Origin: Runella limosa DSM 17973
GTDB lineage: Bacteria; Bacteroidota; Bacteroidia; Cytophagales; Spirosomataceae
Assembly: GCF_000482465.1 (NCBI RefSeq)
Contig: NZ_KI519430.1
Span: 83,448 to 147,447 of the forward strand
Length of the DNA stretch: 64,000 nucleotides
Direction: 5' to 3'
Part shown: positions 1 to 8,063 of the stretch, piece by piece
How positions within the stretch are numbered: position 1 is the stretch's first letter
Layout: the number at the start of each line of letters is the position of its first letter
Position numbers and translations under genes: made by a program
Notes under the pieces: generated by a model
Told to the model about the DNA's origin: nothing
The model's input: the letters and a program-made list of their open reading frames with translations, nothing else
Databases searched by the model: none

Positions 1-387
1 CTTGACCCGTTTGTAAATTATGCCGAACGCGGATATAGCGTAACTTTGGAAGGAAAAATGCTTGTTGAGGGCAAAGATTGTTATCGTGTGCGCTTGCTCA
101 AAAAACCACCGCCAATGACCAACGCTACCGTAGCAGAATTGTCGAGCTTTTACTTTTTTGATACCAAAACCTATTTACCTGTTTTAGTACGAAATGCGAT
201 AAAAAAAGGAGCAGGAAAAGGCGGGTATATGGATACATATTTAAGTAAATTTCAGACAGTTAACGACATGGTTTTCCCGTTTGAAATTACTCAAAAAATC
301 AATAGTAAAACCACCCTTTCCATCACTGTCACCCAAGTAGAAACCAACCTTGATTTGGCCGATCAAGAGTTTGCATTTCCAGGCTAA
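1..387 (+). CDS. LolA/LolB-like outer-membrane lipoprotein-sorting family protein (5' end missing)
   Basis: The reading frame is open from the first base, so only the last 128 codons are present and the start lies upstream of the window. The visible part alternates beta-strand stretches: a 'LVEGKDCYRVRLL' strand, a 'FYFFDTKTYLPVLVRN' strand and a C-terminal 'LDLADQEFAFPG' ending. That pattern (nutrient or lipid-like barrel with a statement about how the property is converted to a tabulated value) is what I associate with Bacteroidota outer membrane lipoprotein-sorting proteins of the LolA-like fold, which are periplasmic. The family call is from fold style only; no catalytic residue is expected. 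Three hairpin repeats follow the stop codon. Confidence 0.5.
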   Translation, partial: LDPFVNYAERGYSVTLEGKMLVEGKDCYRVRLLKKPPPMTNATVAELSSFYFFDTKTYLPVLVRNAIKKGAGKGGYMDTYLSKFQTVNDMVFPFEITQKINSKTTLSITVTQVETNLDLADQEFAFPG

Positions 388-389
388 GA

Positions 390-564
390 GACTTTCCAAG
401 TTTAATCCTCACACGAACCTGAAACTTGGAAAGTCTTATCACCACACAAACAACCTTTCCAAGTTTATCCACGCAAGAACCTGAAACTTGGAAAGGCTTA
501 TCACTAAACAAATAACCTTTCCAAGTTTAATCCTTACAAGAATCTGAAACTTGGAAAGTTTTTT
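390..564. repeat. Three tandem hairpin units between convergent genes
   Basis: Three copies (about 390-435, 454-496 and 516-564, period 62-63 bp) each consist of CTTTCCAAGTTT, a spacer of about 17 bases ending in 'GAACCTG' or 'GAATCTG', and the reverse complement AAACTTGGAAAG. The last copy runs into TTTTTT on the + strand, so it can terminate the upstream gene. The array lies tail to tail between the partial gene ending at 387 and the minus-strand gene ending at 584. A single hairpin of the same core occurs at 6478-6510. Confidence 0.85.
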
Positions 565-583
565 AGCCCCATTCATTTACAAG

Positions 584-1243
584 TTATTTACTTATTCTCA
601 CATTCCGATAATACGCTTCCGTACCACCACCCACCCAAAGGGCAATGCCACCGATAGTGGTTTTATTCAACATATCCTTTACAATTAGCGTAGGCTGTTC
701 TTGCTCGTGTACATACAACTTTGTCATTCTGCCATTAACCACAATTTTGAGTTTAATCCATTCATTAGGCACTATGTCCACATACGTTTCATACTTTTCA
801 GGAAATTTTTCTCTCAAAACTTGGAAATCAAAACCAGGTTGAGCCATGTACTGCACGGTGTGGTTACGCCTCACTTGGTCTTCGGCTCGCCCATTGGTAG
901 CTCTCAAATAGATAACATCAAAGGCTGTGGTATCTTTTGAAATATGAAATGCCAAACCAGCAAAACCTCTACTTTCGGGATGTGAATCTGCTGCCCGATC
1001 AGCCGCCATTTCAAATTCAATGGTACCTTCTGAAAAATCTACAATAGGTAGCAAAACCATCGCCGATTTATTATTTTTAATGGCTTTTACTTTTAATGCC
1101 TCTTTGCCTTTATGTTTTTGCTCTGTCGTTTCAGTATTTATTGGAATTATTCCATCTGCTTTTTTGAGGCTGATTTTTTGAGCGAAAGTAATGGTGCAAA
1201 AAAAGTATAAGGTTAAAACGAGAAAAAGCTTAGTTTGTGTCAT
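584..1243 (-). CDS. Secreted concanavalin/LamG-like protein
   Basis: This 219-residue protein begins with a clear signal peptide (hydrophobic 'LFLVLTLYFFCTITFAQ' ending in a likely cleavage after AQ). The rest looks like one jelly-roll domain: 'GTIEFEMAAD' early strand, a central 'VIYLRATNGR' strand, and a closing 'NEWIKLKIVVNGRMTKLYV' followed by 'YYRNVRIS'. This is the layout of LamG/DUF1080-type carbohydrate-binding or glycoside-hydrolase-associated domains. It lies 49 bp after the stop of the gene at 1293-2723 on the same strand and shares this domain with it, so they are probably one operon. No catalytic residue can be pointed to; a binding role is inference. Confidence 0.6.
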   Translation of the reverse strand: MTQTKLFLVLTLYFFCTITFAQKISLKKADGIIPINTETTEQKHKGKEALKVKAIKNNKSAMVLLPIVDFSEGTIEFEMAADRAADSHPESRGFAGLAFHISKDTTAFDVIYLRATNGRAEDQVRRNHTVQYMAQPGFDFQVLREKFPEKYETYVDIVPNEWIKLKIVVNGRMTKLYVHEQEQPTLIVKDMLNKTTIGGIALWVGGGTEAYYRNVRISK

Positions 1244-1292
1244 TATTTTTATTGTTTAGAATGGTGGTTTCAAGACTGCTAAAGTTTGTTTT

Positions 1293-2723
1293 TTACTGTT
1301 TCACAAACTCCCTCACGTCCACGCCCTGTTTAAAATTAAGTTTATTTTCTGCCAGTTTAAACTGCACAGTTGCAAAAGCTTGAGGAATGACAAAAGTATG
1401 ATTTCCAATGTGTTTCATCTTAAACTCTGTCTCTGAATTAATCACCTTTGCTACCAGCTTTTTATCTTTTTGAAAGAATGTCAGTTTGTAATCACTTCCA
1501 GGTTGGGTGTACACGCCTACATAGGGTTCAAGGGGCGTTTTTTTAATTTCTTCAGCCAAATTAAGGATTTTTGACACCTCGTCCGTTTGTTCAATTTTTT
1601 CAGCATTTTCGAGTCTTGCCATGAGTCCCCAGCCATAAAAATCGTTAGCTACTGCAATAAGCAGCTCATTTTCACCCTTTTTCAGGTTTAGCTTTGCAAT
1701 GGTATTGTTAATCGAAAGTCGTCCCCCAGGATTTTTTCGCATTCCAACTTGTTGAAACAGATTTTTGTCAACCAACACCATTTCATTGTTGAGATAGACC
1801 CAGATTTCGTCGTTGAAGCCTATCTGCAAATTAGTAAAGGTAGGTTCTGAAGCCGTTATTGTCGTTTTAAGCCAAACGAGTTTACGCTGTGGCGTAGCAC
1901 CAAAGCGTCGGGTTAGGTTAAGTAAGCCTGCGGTTTCAGCCTCGATACTTTCCGAAAACGCTTCCGCATCTGGTAAATTTTCGGCAAACGTTTCATTGCC
2001 TTTGGGAAACAAAACAGGCGTTGAAATCGCCCATTTACGGAGATACTGCCCGTCGTGTTTGGTCATATCGGTTCCTTCATAACTGGCCAATCCTTCGGTT
2101 TCGTTGGGTTTGATTTGTAAATTTGTGATATACCCTTCTCCTTCAAATGCAATGCTGCCTTCAGTCATGGTTCCCTCTAGTTTGGGGATTTCAAGCGCGG
2201 CATTGGTCATGTCGTTCACATACACCTTCATTTGTTTACCCGAAATCACCAATTTCATGTGATTCCACTCCCCCGTTTTGGCCATCGCTGGCGCTTGGTA
2301 TTGCGGATAAATGTCCCACATATTGACCCCGTCAAAATAAGGCGTGTATTGGATGCCTTGATTGGCCAGTTTAATCCCAATTCGGGGTACACGCAAATAG
2401 ACAATTTCTTGTTCTTTGGCATCTTTACGATGAAAATAGACCGAAGACGCAAACTCCGTAGGGTGCGGATCTACGTCAAACTCAATCGTTCCGTCTTTGA
2501 ATACGACATCTTTCAGCACCACCTGCCCCGACAATGAGCCAATTTTCATGACTTTTTTGCCCTTATAATCCGTAAATGTTACTTTACCTTCCTGAAAATC
2601 CCAGCGCTCAGGTGACAGTAGATTTGAATTATCTGTTAATTTTGGAGAAGAAACGGTCTTGTTTTTTTGTGCAACCCCTTGGAGAGACACAACCATCAAC
2701 ATAAGCGAAAGCAATTTTTTCAT
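1293..2723 (-). CDS. Secreted multidomain protein with LamG-like, jelly-roll and DUF3471-like domains
   Basis: I start this at the ATG at 2723 ('MKKLLSLMLMVVSLQG'), which gives a standard signal peptide; the frame continues 12 codons upstream but without signal-peptide character. The 476-residue product has three parts. Residues about 30-200 are a LamG-like domain ('GTIEFDVDPH', 'EIVYLRVPR', 'GEWNHMKLVISGKQMKVYV'). Residues about 210-385 resemble a galactose-binding-like beta-sandwich ('IWVYLNNEMVLVDK', 'KGENELLIAVANDFYGWGLMARL'). The C-terminal 80 residues ('EPYVGVYTQPG...LTFFQKDKKLVAKV') resemble the DUF3471 domain found after beta-lactamase-like proteins. It is the first gene of a likely two-gene operon and is divergent from the HTH-membrane gene at 2854. 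Confidence 0.6.
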   Translation of the reverse strand: MKKLLSLMLMVVSLQGVAQKNKTVSSPKLTDNSNLLSPERWDFQEGKVTFTDYKGKKVMKIGSLSGQVVLKDVVFKDGTIEFDVDPHPTEFASSVYFHRKDAKEQEIVYLRVPRIGIKLANQGIQYTPYFDGVNMWDIYPQYQAPAMAKTGEWNHMKLVISGKQMKVYVNDMTNAALEIPKLEGTMTEGSIAFEGEGYITNLQIKPNETEGLASYEGTDMTKHDGQYLRKWAISTPVLFPKGNETFAENLPDAEAFSESIEAETAGLLNLTRRFGATPQRKLVWLKTTITASEPTFTNLQIGFNDEIWVYLNNEMVLVDKNLFQQVGMRKNPGGRLSINNTIAKLNLKKGENELLIAVANDFYGWGLMARLENAEKIEQTDEVSKILNLAEEIKKTPLEPYVGVYTQPGSDYKLTFFQKDKKLVAKVINSETEFKMKHIGNHTFVIPQAFATVQFKLAENKLNFKQGVDVREFVKQ

Positions 2724-2839
2724 GGACAAATAGCTGTATAGTTTTTGAAATTTCACCAAAAATCAGCGATTCCGTCCGTTCTAGCAGGTTCAAACTTGTG
2801 TCAAGTTAGGTTCAAGTTCATTTCATTGCCGTTTTGCCT

Positions 2840-2847
2840 TATTTTTG
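2840..2847 (+). promoter_or_regulatory. Bacteroidota -7 box of the 2854 gene
   Basis: TATTTTTG matches TAnnTTTG and ends only 6 bases before the chosen ATG at 2854. Transcription would therefore begin at or within a few bases of the start codon. No well-spaced -33 TTG is visible. Confidence 0.45.
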
Positions 2848-2853
2848 CCCCAT

Positions 2854-4155
2854 ATGAACACAACAGCCATTCATCAACCGATTTCCAAGCTCAAATCCCA
2901 GATGGAAGCGCACCTGCAATGGGGCGAAAGCAGCGTTTGGAATAATTACGATTTTGAAAAACTCAGCGAACAAATTGTTGAAAAAACAAGTGTGTCGTTG
3001 AGCGTATCAACTTTGAAGCGGATATTTGGGAAAGTCAGCTACAAAAGCGAGCCTTCCATGACCACCCTCAACGCACTTGCGCAGTTTTTGAACTACGAAG
3101 ATTGGCGTGATTTTTTGGTCAAAAATCCAGAAAATATCGAAACTCTTCCCCCAACACCTATAACAACACCGACTGTTTCACTTCCACCTTTACCTACCCC
3201 CAAAACGACTTTATGGAATCGTCAACGCTGGACTTTGGTGGCACTGGTCGTTGTTTCGTTAAGCATTTTTAGTTTTTATTTTCTTTCGAGCAAACCCAAA
3301 TACAATCCCAACGATTTTAGCTTTTCGTCGAAAACAATGCTCACCGAAGGACTGCCCAACTCAGTGGTATTTGACTTTGACGCGTCCAATGCCAACCCCC
3401 AAGATTCGGTCTTTATTTCGCAATCGTGGGACGTGCGGCGCAAGGTGTTGGTCAATAAAAACAACAAACATCATTCGTCCATTTATTATTATCCTGGGTA
3501 TTTTCAAGCAAAATTGATGATTGGGAAAGAAATAATCAAAGAGCACGATATTCAAATCAAAACCGACGGCTGGCTTGGCGTCGTTGAAGCCGATTGGGGG
3601 ATAGAACCTCTGTATTTTAAACAAACTGACATCGTAAAAACTTCCGTCGTTGAGATAGATAAACCCGTGTTCGACAAGTATAACGTTCCGCTAAACCCAA
3701 CCCCACCAAAAATTCGGTTGTTCAACCAGAAAGACCTCAAGGGTATAATGACGGATAATTTCACCTTTGAAACTGAGGTAAAAAGTGGCCTACCCGAAGG
3801 TAGCAATGCTTGCCAGAAAGTGACGGTGATGTTACAAGCCAGAAACGACATTATGATGGTGCCACTCACGAGCGTTGGTTGTGTCGGCGATATTTCATTG
3901 GCGGCTTTTGGGTATTATGTAGCAAGTAATAAAGCCGATTTGAGCGGTTTTGGTTGCACGCCCAGCGAATGGACCAAGCTCAAAATAGAATGTAAACGGG
4001 GTGAAATGAAAATTTTTGTCAACAATAAAGTGGCTTATATTGCCAAAATCACGAACGCCCCTACCGACATCGTCGGCGTCCAATACCGTTTCAACGGCCC
4101 CTGCGGCGTGCGGAATACCTGGCTAGCGGGGAATGCTGGAAAAGTGATCTTTTAA
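2854..4155 (+). CDS. Membrane-anchored HTH-like protein with extracytoplasmic concanavalin-like domain
   Basis: The 433-residue product starts at the ATG at 2854; a TTG nine bases upstream sits inside the probable -7 box. Residues about 5-95 are helical, with 'VSLSVSTLKRIFGKVSYKSEPSMTTLNALAQFL' split here as an HTH-like core ('STLKRIFGKV') and a second helix ('TTLNALAQFLNYEDWRDF'), a pattern I know from Bacteroidota XRE-like regulators. A Pro/Thr linker and one transmembrane segment ('WTLVALVVVSLSIFSFYFL', about residues 125-145) follow. The remaining 290 residues are outside the cytoplasm; the end ('SEWTKLKIECKRGEMKIFVNN') resembles the LamG-like ends of the two divergent secreted proteins. 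A one-component sensor that controls that operon is inference. Confidence 0.6.
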   Translation: MNTTAIHQPISKLKSQMEAHLQWGESSVWNNYDFEKLSEQIVEKTSVSLSVSTLKRIFGKVSYKSEPSMTTLNALAQFLNYEDWRDFLVKNPENIETLPPTPITTPTVSLPPLPTPKTTLWNRQRWTLVALVVVSLSIFSFYFLSSKPKYNPNDFSFSSKTMLTEGLPNSVVFDFDASNANPQDSVFISQSWDVRRKVLVNKNNKHHSSIYYYPGYFQAKLMIGKEIIKEHDIQIKTDGWLGVVEADWGIEPLYFKQTDIVKTSVVEIDKPVFDKYNVPLNPTPPKIRLFNQKDLKGIMTDNFTFETEVKSGLPEGSNACQKVTVMLQARNDIMMVPLTSVGCVGDISLAAFGYYVASNKADLSGFGCTPSEWTKLKIECKRGEMKIFVNNKVAYIAKITNAPTDIVGVQYRFNGPCGVRNTWLAGNAGKVIF

Positions 4156-4220
4156 CGCATTCATTTTTTGCTCGCAGATTTTCCCAGATTTAAAGGCGCT
4201 GAATAACGCAGAAAGATCAT

Positions 4221-4258
4221 CATCTGTGAGTTGTTTAATCTGTGTCTTTCTGTGAGAA
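4221..4258. repeat. Dispersed 38-nt repeat, copy 1
   Basis: A 38-base stretch beginning CATCTGTGAGTTGTTTAATC and ending TCTTTCTGTGAGAA is 37/38 identical to 53638-53675. It lies between the convergent genes ending at 4155 and 4263. Upstream bases 4171-4220 contain partly complementary sequence ('CTCGCAGA', 'CCAGATTTAAA'), so the unit can fold into an imperfect hairpin. Confidence 0.75.
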
Positions 4259-4262
4259 AAAC

Positions 4263-4646
4263 CTATTCAACAAGCTGGACAAACAGTTGTTGAAGCGTAT
4301 CATCTGGATTTTGGCACAAGCCAGGATGCACGGGAGAAGACTGAATAATGGTGCTTCGGGTTGAAGTAAGCCACCGAAACCGTTCTGCAATAGAAAGTTG
4401 CCCAATACGTCCACCTTCTTTTCGACCTGCACAAATACGCTCGAAAGTACGTAGCCGCTCTGTTAATTCATTGCAACAAACGGTTGACCCAAAAACCTTG
4501 AGTCGGTCTTCGTTGAGGAGAAATTTGGTTTGTAAAAACCCTTGTGAAGGGCAATATAAGATAACCCCAACGTTGAGAAATTCCTCACGCTCTACCCGCG
4601 GAACAAAGCGGATGACGGCATACTCAAACAAGTAATTTTCTGGCAT
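4263..4646 (-). CDS. DUF3037 protein, partner of the HipA-like kinase
   Basis: I start at the ATG at 4646 ('MPENYLFEYAVIRFVPR'), giving 127 residues. The N-terminal 'YAVIRFVPRVEREEFLNVGVIL' region (residues about 8-30) is the hallmark of DUF3037, where a viral-recombination-independent, uncharacterised fold is assumed. The start codon lies 23 bases inside the upstream kinase gene (4624-5421), so translation of the two is probably coupled. DUF3037 and HipA-like kinases are known neighbours in Bacteroidota and Actinobacteria; the reason is not known to me. No antitoxin-type DNA-binding domain is visible in either gene. Confidence 0.8.
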   Translation of the reverse strand: MPENYLFEYAVIRFVPRVEREEFLNVGVILYCPSQGFLQTKFLLNEDRLKVFGSTVCCNELTERLRTFERICAGRKEGGRIGQLSIAERFRWLTSTRSTIIQSSPVHPGLCQNPDDTLQQLFVQLVE

Positions 4647-5421
4647 TTTGGGCTTCGTTGACAAAAATTTCTGACGCAGCTAGGCGCGTTTCTAAAAATT
4701 GAATATATACTTGACGACGCTCTTCAGCAGTCATCGAATTGGAGGCATCCACAAGCCATTCATCAGGAACAAAGCTAACAATCTCCCGAATACGCTCAGG
4801 GGTAATTTTAGCCTTAAACTCTTCATCAACAGCCTTTAATTCAGACGCTTGCGGCAGCAAAACATGGTCTTTGATAGGGGCAAAAGGCCGCTTTGCCTGT
4901 TGTTCCCAATTGTCCCATGAATGATGAAAATACAAAGCTGCACCGTGGTCGATGAGCCAAAGTTCTTTGTGCCACATCAACATATTGGTGTTTCGCGAAG
5001 TACGGTCAACGTTGGTGATAAGGCAATCGAACCACACCACTTGCGAGGCTAATTTTGGCTCAATGGTGGTTACCAAAGCATCGTACGTAATGGCCGCCGA
5101 CAAAAAATGCAAGGCCAAATTTAGCCCCACACTGGCTTTTAATAAGTCCTGAATTTCTTCGTCGGGCTCGGCTCGGCTGAAGGCGATGTCGAGTTCGGTA
5201 AAGACAAGTTCTGGAATCTTAAACCCCAACGTACGCGCAAGTTCGCCCGCGATAAGCTCCGCGATGAGTGCTTTAGGCCCTTGCCCAGCTCCACGAAATT
5301 TCATAACGTACAAAAAACCGTCATCGGCTTCGACAAGGGCAGGGAGCGAACCGCCTTCACGCAAGGGCGTAACATACCGCGTTACGTTGACAGTTCGGAG
5401 GGGAGAAAAAGATGGACTCAT
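4624..5421 (-). CDS. HipA-like kinase family protein
   Basis: The 265-residue protein has a kinase-like fold of the HipA superfamily. Near the N-terminus 'FLYVMKFRGAGQGPKALIAELIAGELAR' (split: a Lys in VMKF, then an Ala/Glu helix) looks like the ATP-binding lobe. The catalytic region is 'DCLITNVDRTSRNTNML' (about residues 130-146, with Asp, Asn, Asp-Arg and Asn-x-N), followed by 'LWLIDHGAAL' in place of a DFG motif. It lacks the N-terminal extension of classical HipA toxins and is much shorter (HipA is about 440 residues). It overlaps the DUF3037 gene. Substrate unknown; a toxin role is not supported by the sequence. Confidence 0.8.
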   Translation of the reverse strand: MSPSFSPLRTVNVTRYVTPLREGGSLPALVEADDGFLYVMKFRGAGQGPKALIAELIAGELARTLGFKIPELVFTELDIAFSRAEPDEEIQDLLKASVGLNLALHFLSAAITYDALVTTIEPKLASQVVWFDCLITNVDRTSRNTNMLMWHKELWLIDHGAALYFHHSWDNWEQQAKRPFAPIKDHVLLPQASELKAVDEEFKAKITPERIREIVSFVPDEWLVDASNSMTAEERRQVYIQFLETRLAASEIFVNEAQNARKLLV

Positions 5422-5630
5422 TCGTCTTTAAGCTAAAGCTTCTCCACACAAAATGGGAGGCAGGATTGATTGAAGCTGGAAAGTTAGGGGGTTTTTAAGA
5501 CATTTGGTAGTAGTTTGTTTTGAAATCCTTGCATTTTCATCCCGACAATGTGTAGTTTTATCACTTTGATTTTCTTTCAAAAAGACATGAAGCTAGTTTT
5601 GAGCCAGAAACAAAAGAAAATGCAGCCACT

Positions 5631-5894
5631 ATGAAACCAACTCGTTTTTATTTATCCATTTTTTTCGGTTTTGGAATAGGGGTTTTTATATACAGCACCC
5701 TTTTTGGAGAGTTTTACCCCGTTTTTGAAAGCTTTTTTGATTCCCAAATACCTTCTCTACCACTTTTTGAAAACATTGTCAATACCACAGACTGGCCTAA
5801 TGCCCTCATAAAGCCAACTGCCATCGCGAGCTTTGCTACTGTTTTTCAATGGATTGCAGATAAGACCAAGGCACGGCGACAAGAAAAGAAATAG
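5631..5894 (+). CDS. Small membrane protein of unknown function
   Basis: An 87-residue protein with one clear N-terminal hydrophobic segment ('FYLSIFFGFGIGVFIYSTLF', residues 6-25) and a weaker one near 60-75 ('ALIKPTAIASFATVFQWI'), ending in a basic tail 'KTKARRQEKK'. I do not recognise a family. It stands alone between the kinase gene (divergent) and the thioredoxin gene (convergent, 5 bases away). The 209 bases upstream (5422-5630) show nothing else that I can name. Confidence 0.5.
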   Translation: MKPTRFYLSIFFGFGIGVFIYSTLFGEFYPVFESFFDSQIPSLPLFENIVNTTDWPNALIKPTAIASFATVFQWIADKTKARRQEKK

Positions 5895-5899
5895 CGTCG

Positions 5900-6385
5900 C
5901 TATTGAAGTTGTTTCACCAACTCTTCTTTTCCGATGTAACCCACATTTTTCCAAACCATGGTTTTATTTTTAAAAACCAGTACCGTAGGAAGCCCTTCGA
6001 TACTAAGCTGAGAGGCTAACTCGGCGCTGTCGTCGGCATTGATGCGCACTACTTCGACTTTATCTCCCATTTCGGTCTTAATTTCTTCTAAATAAGGCGC
6101 CATTTTTTTGCAAGGCGCACACCAATCGGCATAAAAATCAATCAAAACTAGCTTAGGTGAATTAAGTGCCGCATCAAATTGGTCGCGGTTCATGCCCGCA
6201 GGCTTGGAGACGTCCACTATCGTCAATTTAGGGTTGTCTTTGATTCTTTTTTGGGCTTCTGCGGCAGAAATTGCCCCATTTTCGTTGGCTGTTGACGTCG
6301 TATTGGTTGGCGTTTGCTCGTTCGATTGTGTTCCACAAGCGCTGAGGGTTAGGAAAATTGCGAGAATGAGTGTGTATTTTTTCAT
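5900..6385 (-). CDS. Thioredoxin-like lipoprotein
   Basis: I start at the ATG at 6385 because it gives a lipoprotein signal peptide ('MKKYTLILAIFLTLSACG') with lipobox LSAC. The mature protein has a Gln/Thr/Asn-rich linker, then a thioredoxin fold: 'LVLIDFYADWCAPCKKMAPYL' is interrupted here as 'DFYADWCAPCKKM', giving the WCxPC active site (about residues 90-94), and the cis-Pro loop 'IEGLPTVLVF'. It should act at the cell envelope, reducing disulfides or partner thioredoxin-like proteins. 161 residues is normal for such a protein. The extension between lipobox and fold ('SAAEAQKRIKDNPKLTIVDVSKPAG') could hold a rhodanese-like start, but is too short for a domain. Confidence 0.9.
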   Translation of the reverse strand: MKKYTLILAIFLTLSACGTQSNEQTPTNTTSTANENGAISAAEAQKRIKDNPKLTIVDVSKPAGMNRDQFDAALNSPKLVLIDFYADWCAPCKKMAPYLEEIKTEMGDKVEVVRINADDSAELASQLSIEGLPTVLVFKNKTMVWKNVGYIGKEELVKQLQ

Positions 6386-6477
6386 TGAAGATAATTTTGT
6401 TGTTGTTAATCTTGAATCTGGCACAAAGGTGTAAGTAAAAAAGAAGCCTGTCAGGGACATTTGTCACATAATAAAAA

Positions 6478-6510
6478 AGACCTTCCAAGTTTTGGAAACT
6501 TGGAAGGTCT
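6478..6510 (-). terminator. Intrinsic terminator of the aminotransferase gene
   Basis: A perfect 15-bp inverted repeat (AGACCTTCCAAGTTT with its complement, 3-base loop) is followed, read on the minus strand, by TTTTTTATT. It lies just after the stop of the minus-strand gene 6532-7839. The core is the same palindrome as in the 390-564 array. Confidence 0.85.
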
Positions 6511-6531
6511 AGCGCCTAATAACAAAATTTT

Positions 6532-7839
6532 CTATCCCGTTTTTTTCCGAGCCGTTGTCGCTATATCGTCAAGGGCATGAACAAGTCGGTCGAGGTCTTT
6601 GGGGGTGTGATACACGTGCGGTGTTACCCGAACCCCTTTGATGTTTTCCCACTCAATACCCGTAGTATGAATCTTGAATTTGTTATAAAGTTGCCCGTCC
6701 AATTCCGACGTTTTAAGCCCATCAACTGACACCAAGGCAATCGCACAGGCATATTTTGGATTAGGGGAAGTATGTATCTTTACGCCAGGGATTTGACGCG
6801 CTTTATCCGTCCAATACCGCTGTAAATAATGCGCGCGAGCTTGTTTGCGAGCCGTACCGATTGAAAGTTGGAAGTCAGCGGCCGAACCAATCGCCATTTC
6901 GGAGGCAAATGAGCGCGTACCTAAACTTTCAAATTTACGAATATCGGGGCCGTCGGGCTCGTTGTTGGAAAGCAAAGCCCACACCTTAGAAATTTTATCT
7001 TTTTTAACGTACATCATTCCGCTACCAAAAGGTGCACATAGCCATTTGTGAAGGCTGGTTGCGTAATAATCGCAGCCCAAATCAGGGATTTTAAAATCTA
7101 ACAAAGCAAACGTATGCGCCCCATCGGCAATGACCTCGATGCCACGTTTGTGGGCTTCGTCGGCAATTTTACGAACGGGTTGAATTTGACCCACCCAGTT
7201 AATCATGTGCGTAATGTGTACCACCTTGGTTTTGGGCGTAAACGCACTCACAAATTTATCGACAAAATAGGCGTCGTTTTCTTGGGGCAAATCAAGGTTA
7301 ATCCATACCAACTTAATGCCGTCTCGCTTTTCGCGCTGTTTCCAAGCATTAATCATATTGGGATAGTCTTGTTTGGTTAACACAACTTCGTCGCCAGGTT
7401 TTAGATCAAGCCCAAAAATAACCGTGTTTAAGCCTTCGGTGGCATTACGGTTGATGGCAATTTCTTCGGCATCGCAACCCGCCAAATCGGCAAGTTTGCT
7501 GCGGAGCGCTTCACGGCCTTGGTCCAAAATCCGCCACATGTAGTAGCTCGGGGCTTCGTTGCAGTATTGGTAAAACCGAATGTGGGCATCCTGAACCGAA
7601 CGCGGCTGCGGACAAACGCCGCCGTTGTTGAGGTTAAGCAAATTAGGCGAAACGGTATATTCTGTTTTGACCCAAGCCCAAAAGTCTTCATTCTGAGCGG
7701 CTTCTACGGGCGACAAATGCCCGATTTGGCGATTGAGGGTCTCAAAATTGTTCGCTTCGGCAGATGTAAGAAAAGGAGGAAGACTGAGCGCACCTGCGGT
7801 AGCACCAAGCGAGCCCAAAAATTGACGACGGTTAAACAT
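6532..7839 (-). CDS. Exported class V aminotransferase-like PLP enzyme
   Basis: The 435-residue protein opens with a twin-arginine type signal ('MFNRRQFLGSLGATAGALSLPP'), so it is probably exported folded by the Tat system. The remainder is a class V aminotransferase fold of the isopenicillin-N-epimerase/cysteine-desulfurase group: 'NRNATEGLNTVIFGL' (cofactor-phosphate region), 'VIADGAHTFALLDF' with the PLP-binding Asp, and 'YYATSLHKWLCAPFGSG' with the Schiff-base Lys. No Cys-loop typical of a desulfurase is visible, so an epimerase or lyase activity is more likely. The substrate cannot be told. Its terminator is at 6478-6510; it has no cotranscribed neighbour. Confidence 0.85.
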   Translation of the reverse strand: MFNRRQFLGSLGATAGALSLPPFLTSAEANNFETLNRQIGHLSPVEAAQNEDFWAWVKTEYTVSPNLLNLNNGGVCPQPRSVQDAHIRFYQYCNEAPSYYMWRILDQGREALRSKLADLAGCDAEEIAINRNATEGLNTVIFGLDLKPGDEVVLTKQDYPNMINAWKQREKRDGIKLVWINLDLPQENDAYFVDKFVSAFTPKTKVVHITHMINWVGQIQPVRKIADEAHKRGIEVIADGAHTFALLDFKIPDLGCDYYATSLHKWLCAPFGSGMMYVKKDKISKVWALLSNNEPDGPDIRKFESLGTRSFASEMAIGSAADFQLSIGTARKQARAHYLQRYWTDKARQIPGVKIHTSPNPKYACAIALVSVDGLKTSELDGQLYNKFKIHTTGIEWENIKGVRVTPHVYHTPKDLDRLVHALDDIATTARKKTG

Positions 7840-7999
7840 TCGATTGTGAGTTTTTGAAATGTAATGCGGCTTACAATACTACAAAAAACTACTTAAAAAG
7901 GCTACTGAAATCGGGTTAAAAACAATACAAAATACTTTGATAAAATGTCCGTTAAATAAATGCTTTGGCAAAATGTGCTATTAACGGTATATGATTTTC

Positions 8000-8007
8000 T
8001 ATCTTTG
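8000..8007 (+). promoter_or_regulatory. -7 promoter box of the 8064 lipoprotein gene
   Basis: TATCTTTG matches TAnnTTTG and lies 56 bases before the ATG at 8064. A TTG at the usual 19-base spacing is not present. Confidence 0.5.
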
Positions 8008-8063
8008 TATCCAGTCTTATGTCCGTTTAACCATTACTAATCATCTAACATCTCTACTCATTT

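Noticed and set aside
4263-5421. HipBA-type toxin-antitoxin module
   Set aside because: The kinase is shorter than HipA and the partner is DUF3037, with no HTH antitoxin domain. Toxin activity cannot be claimed.
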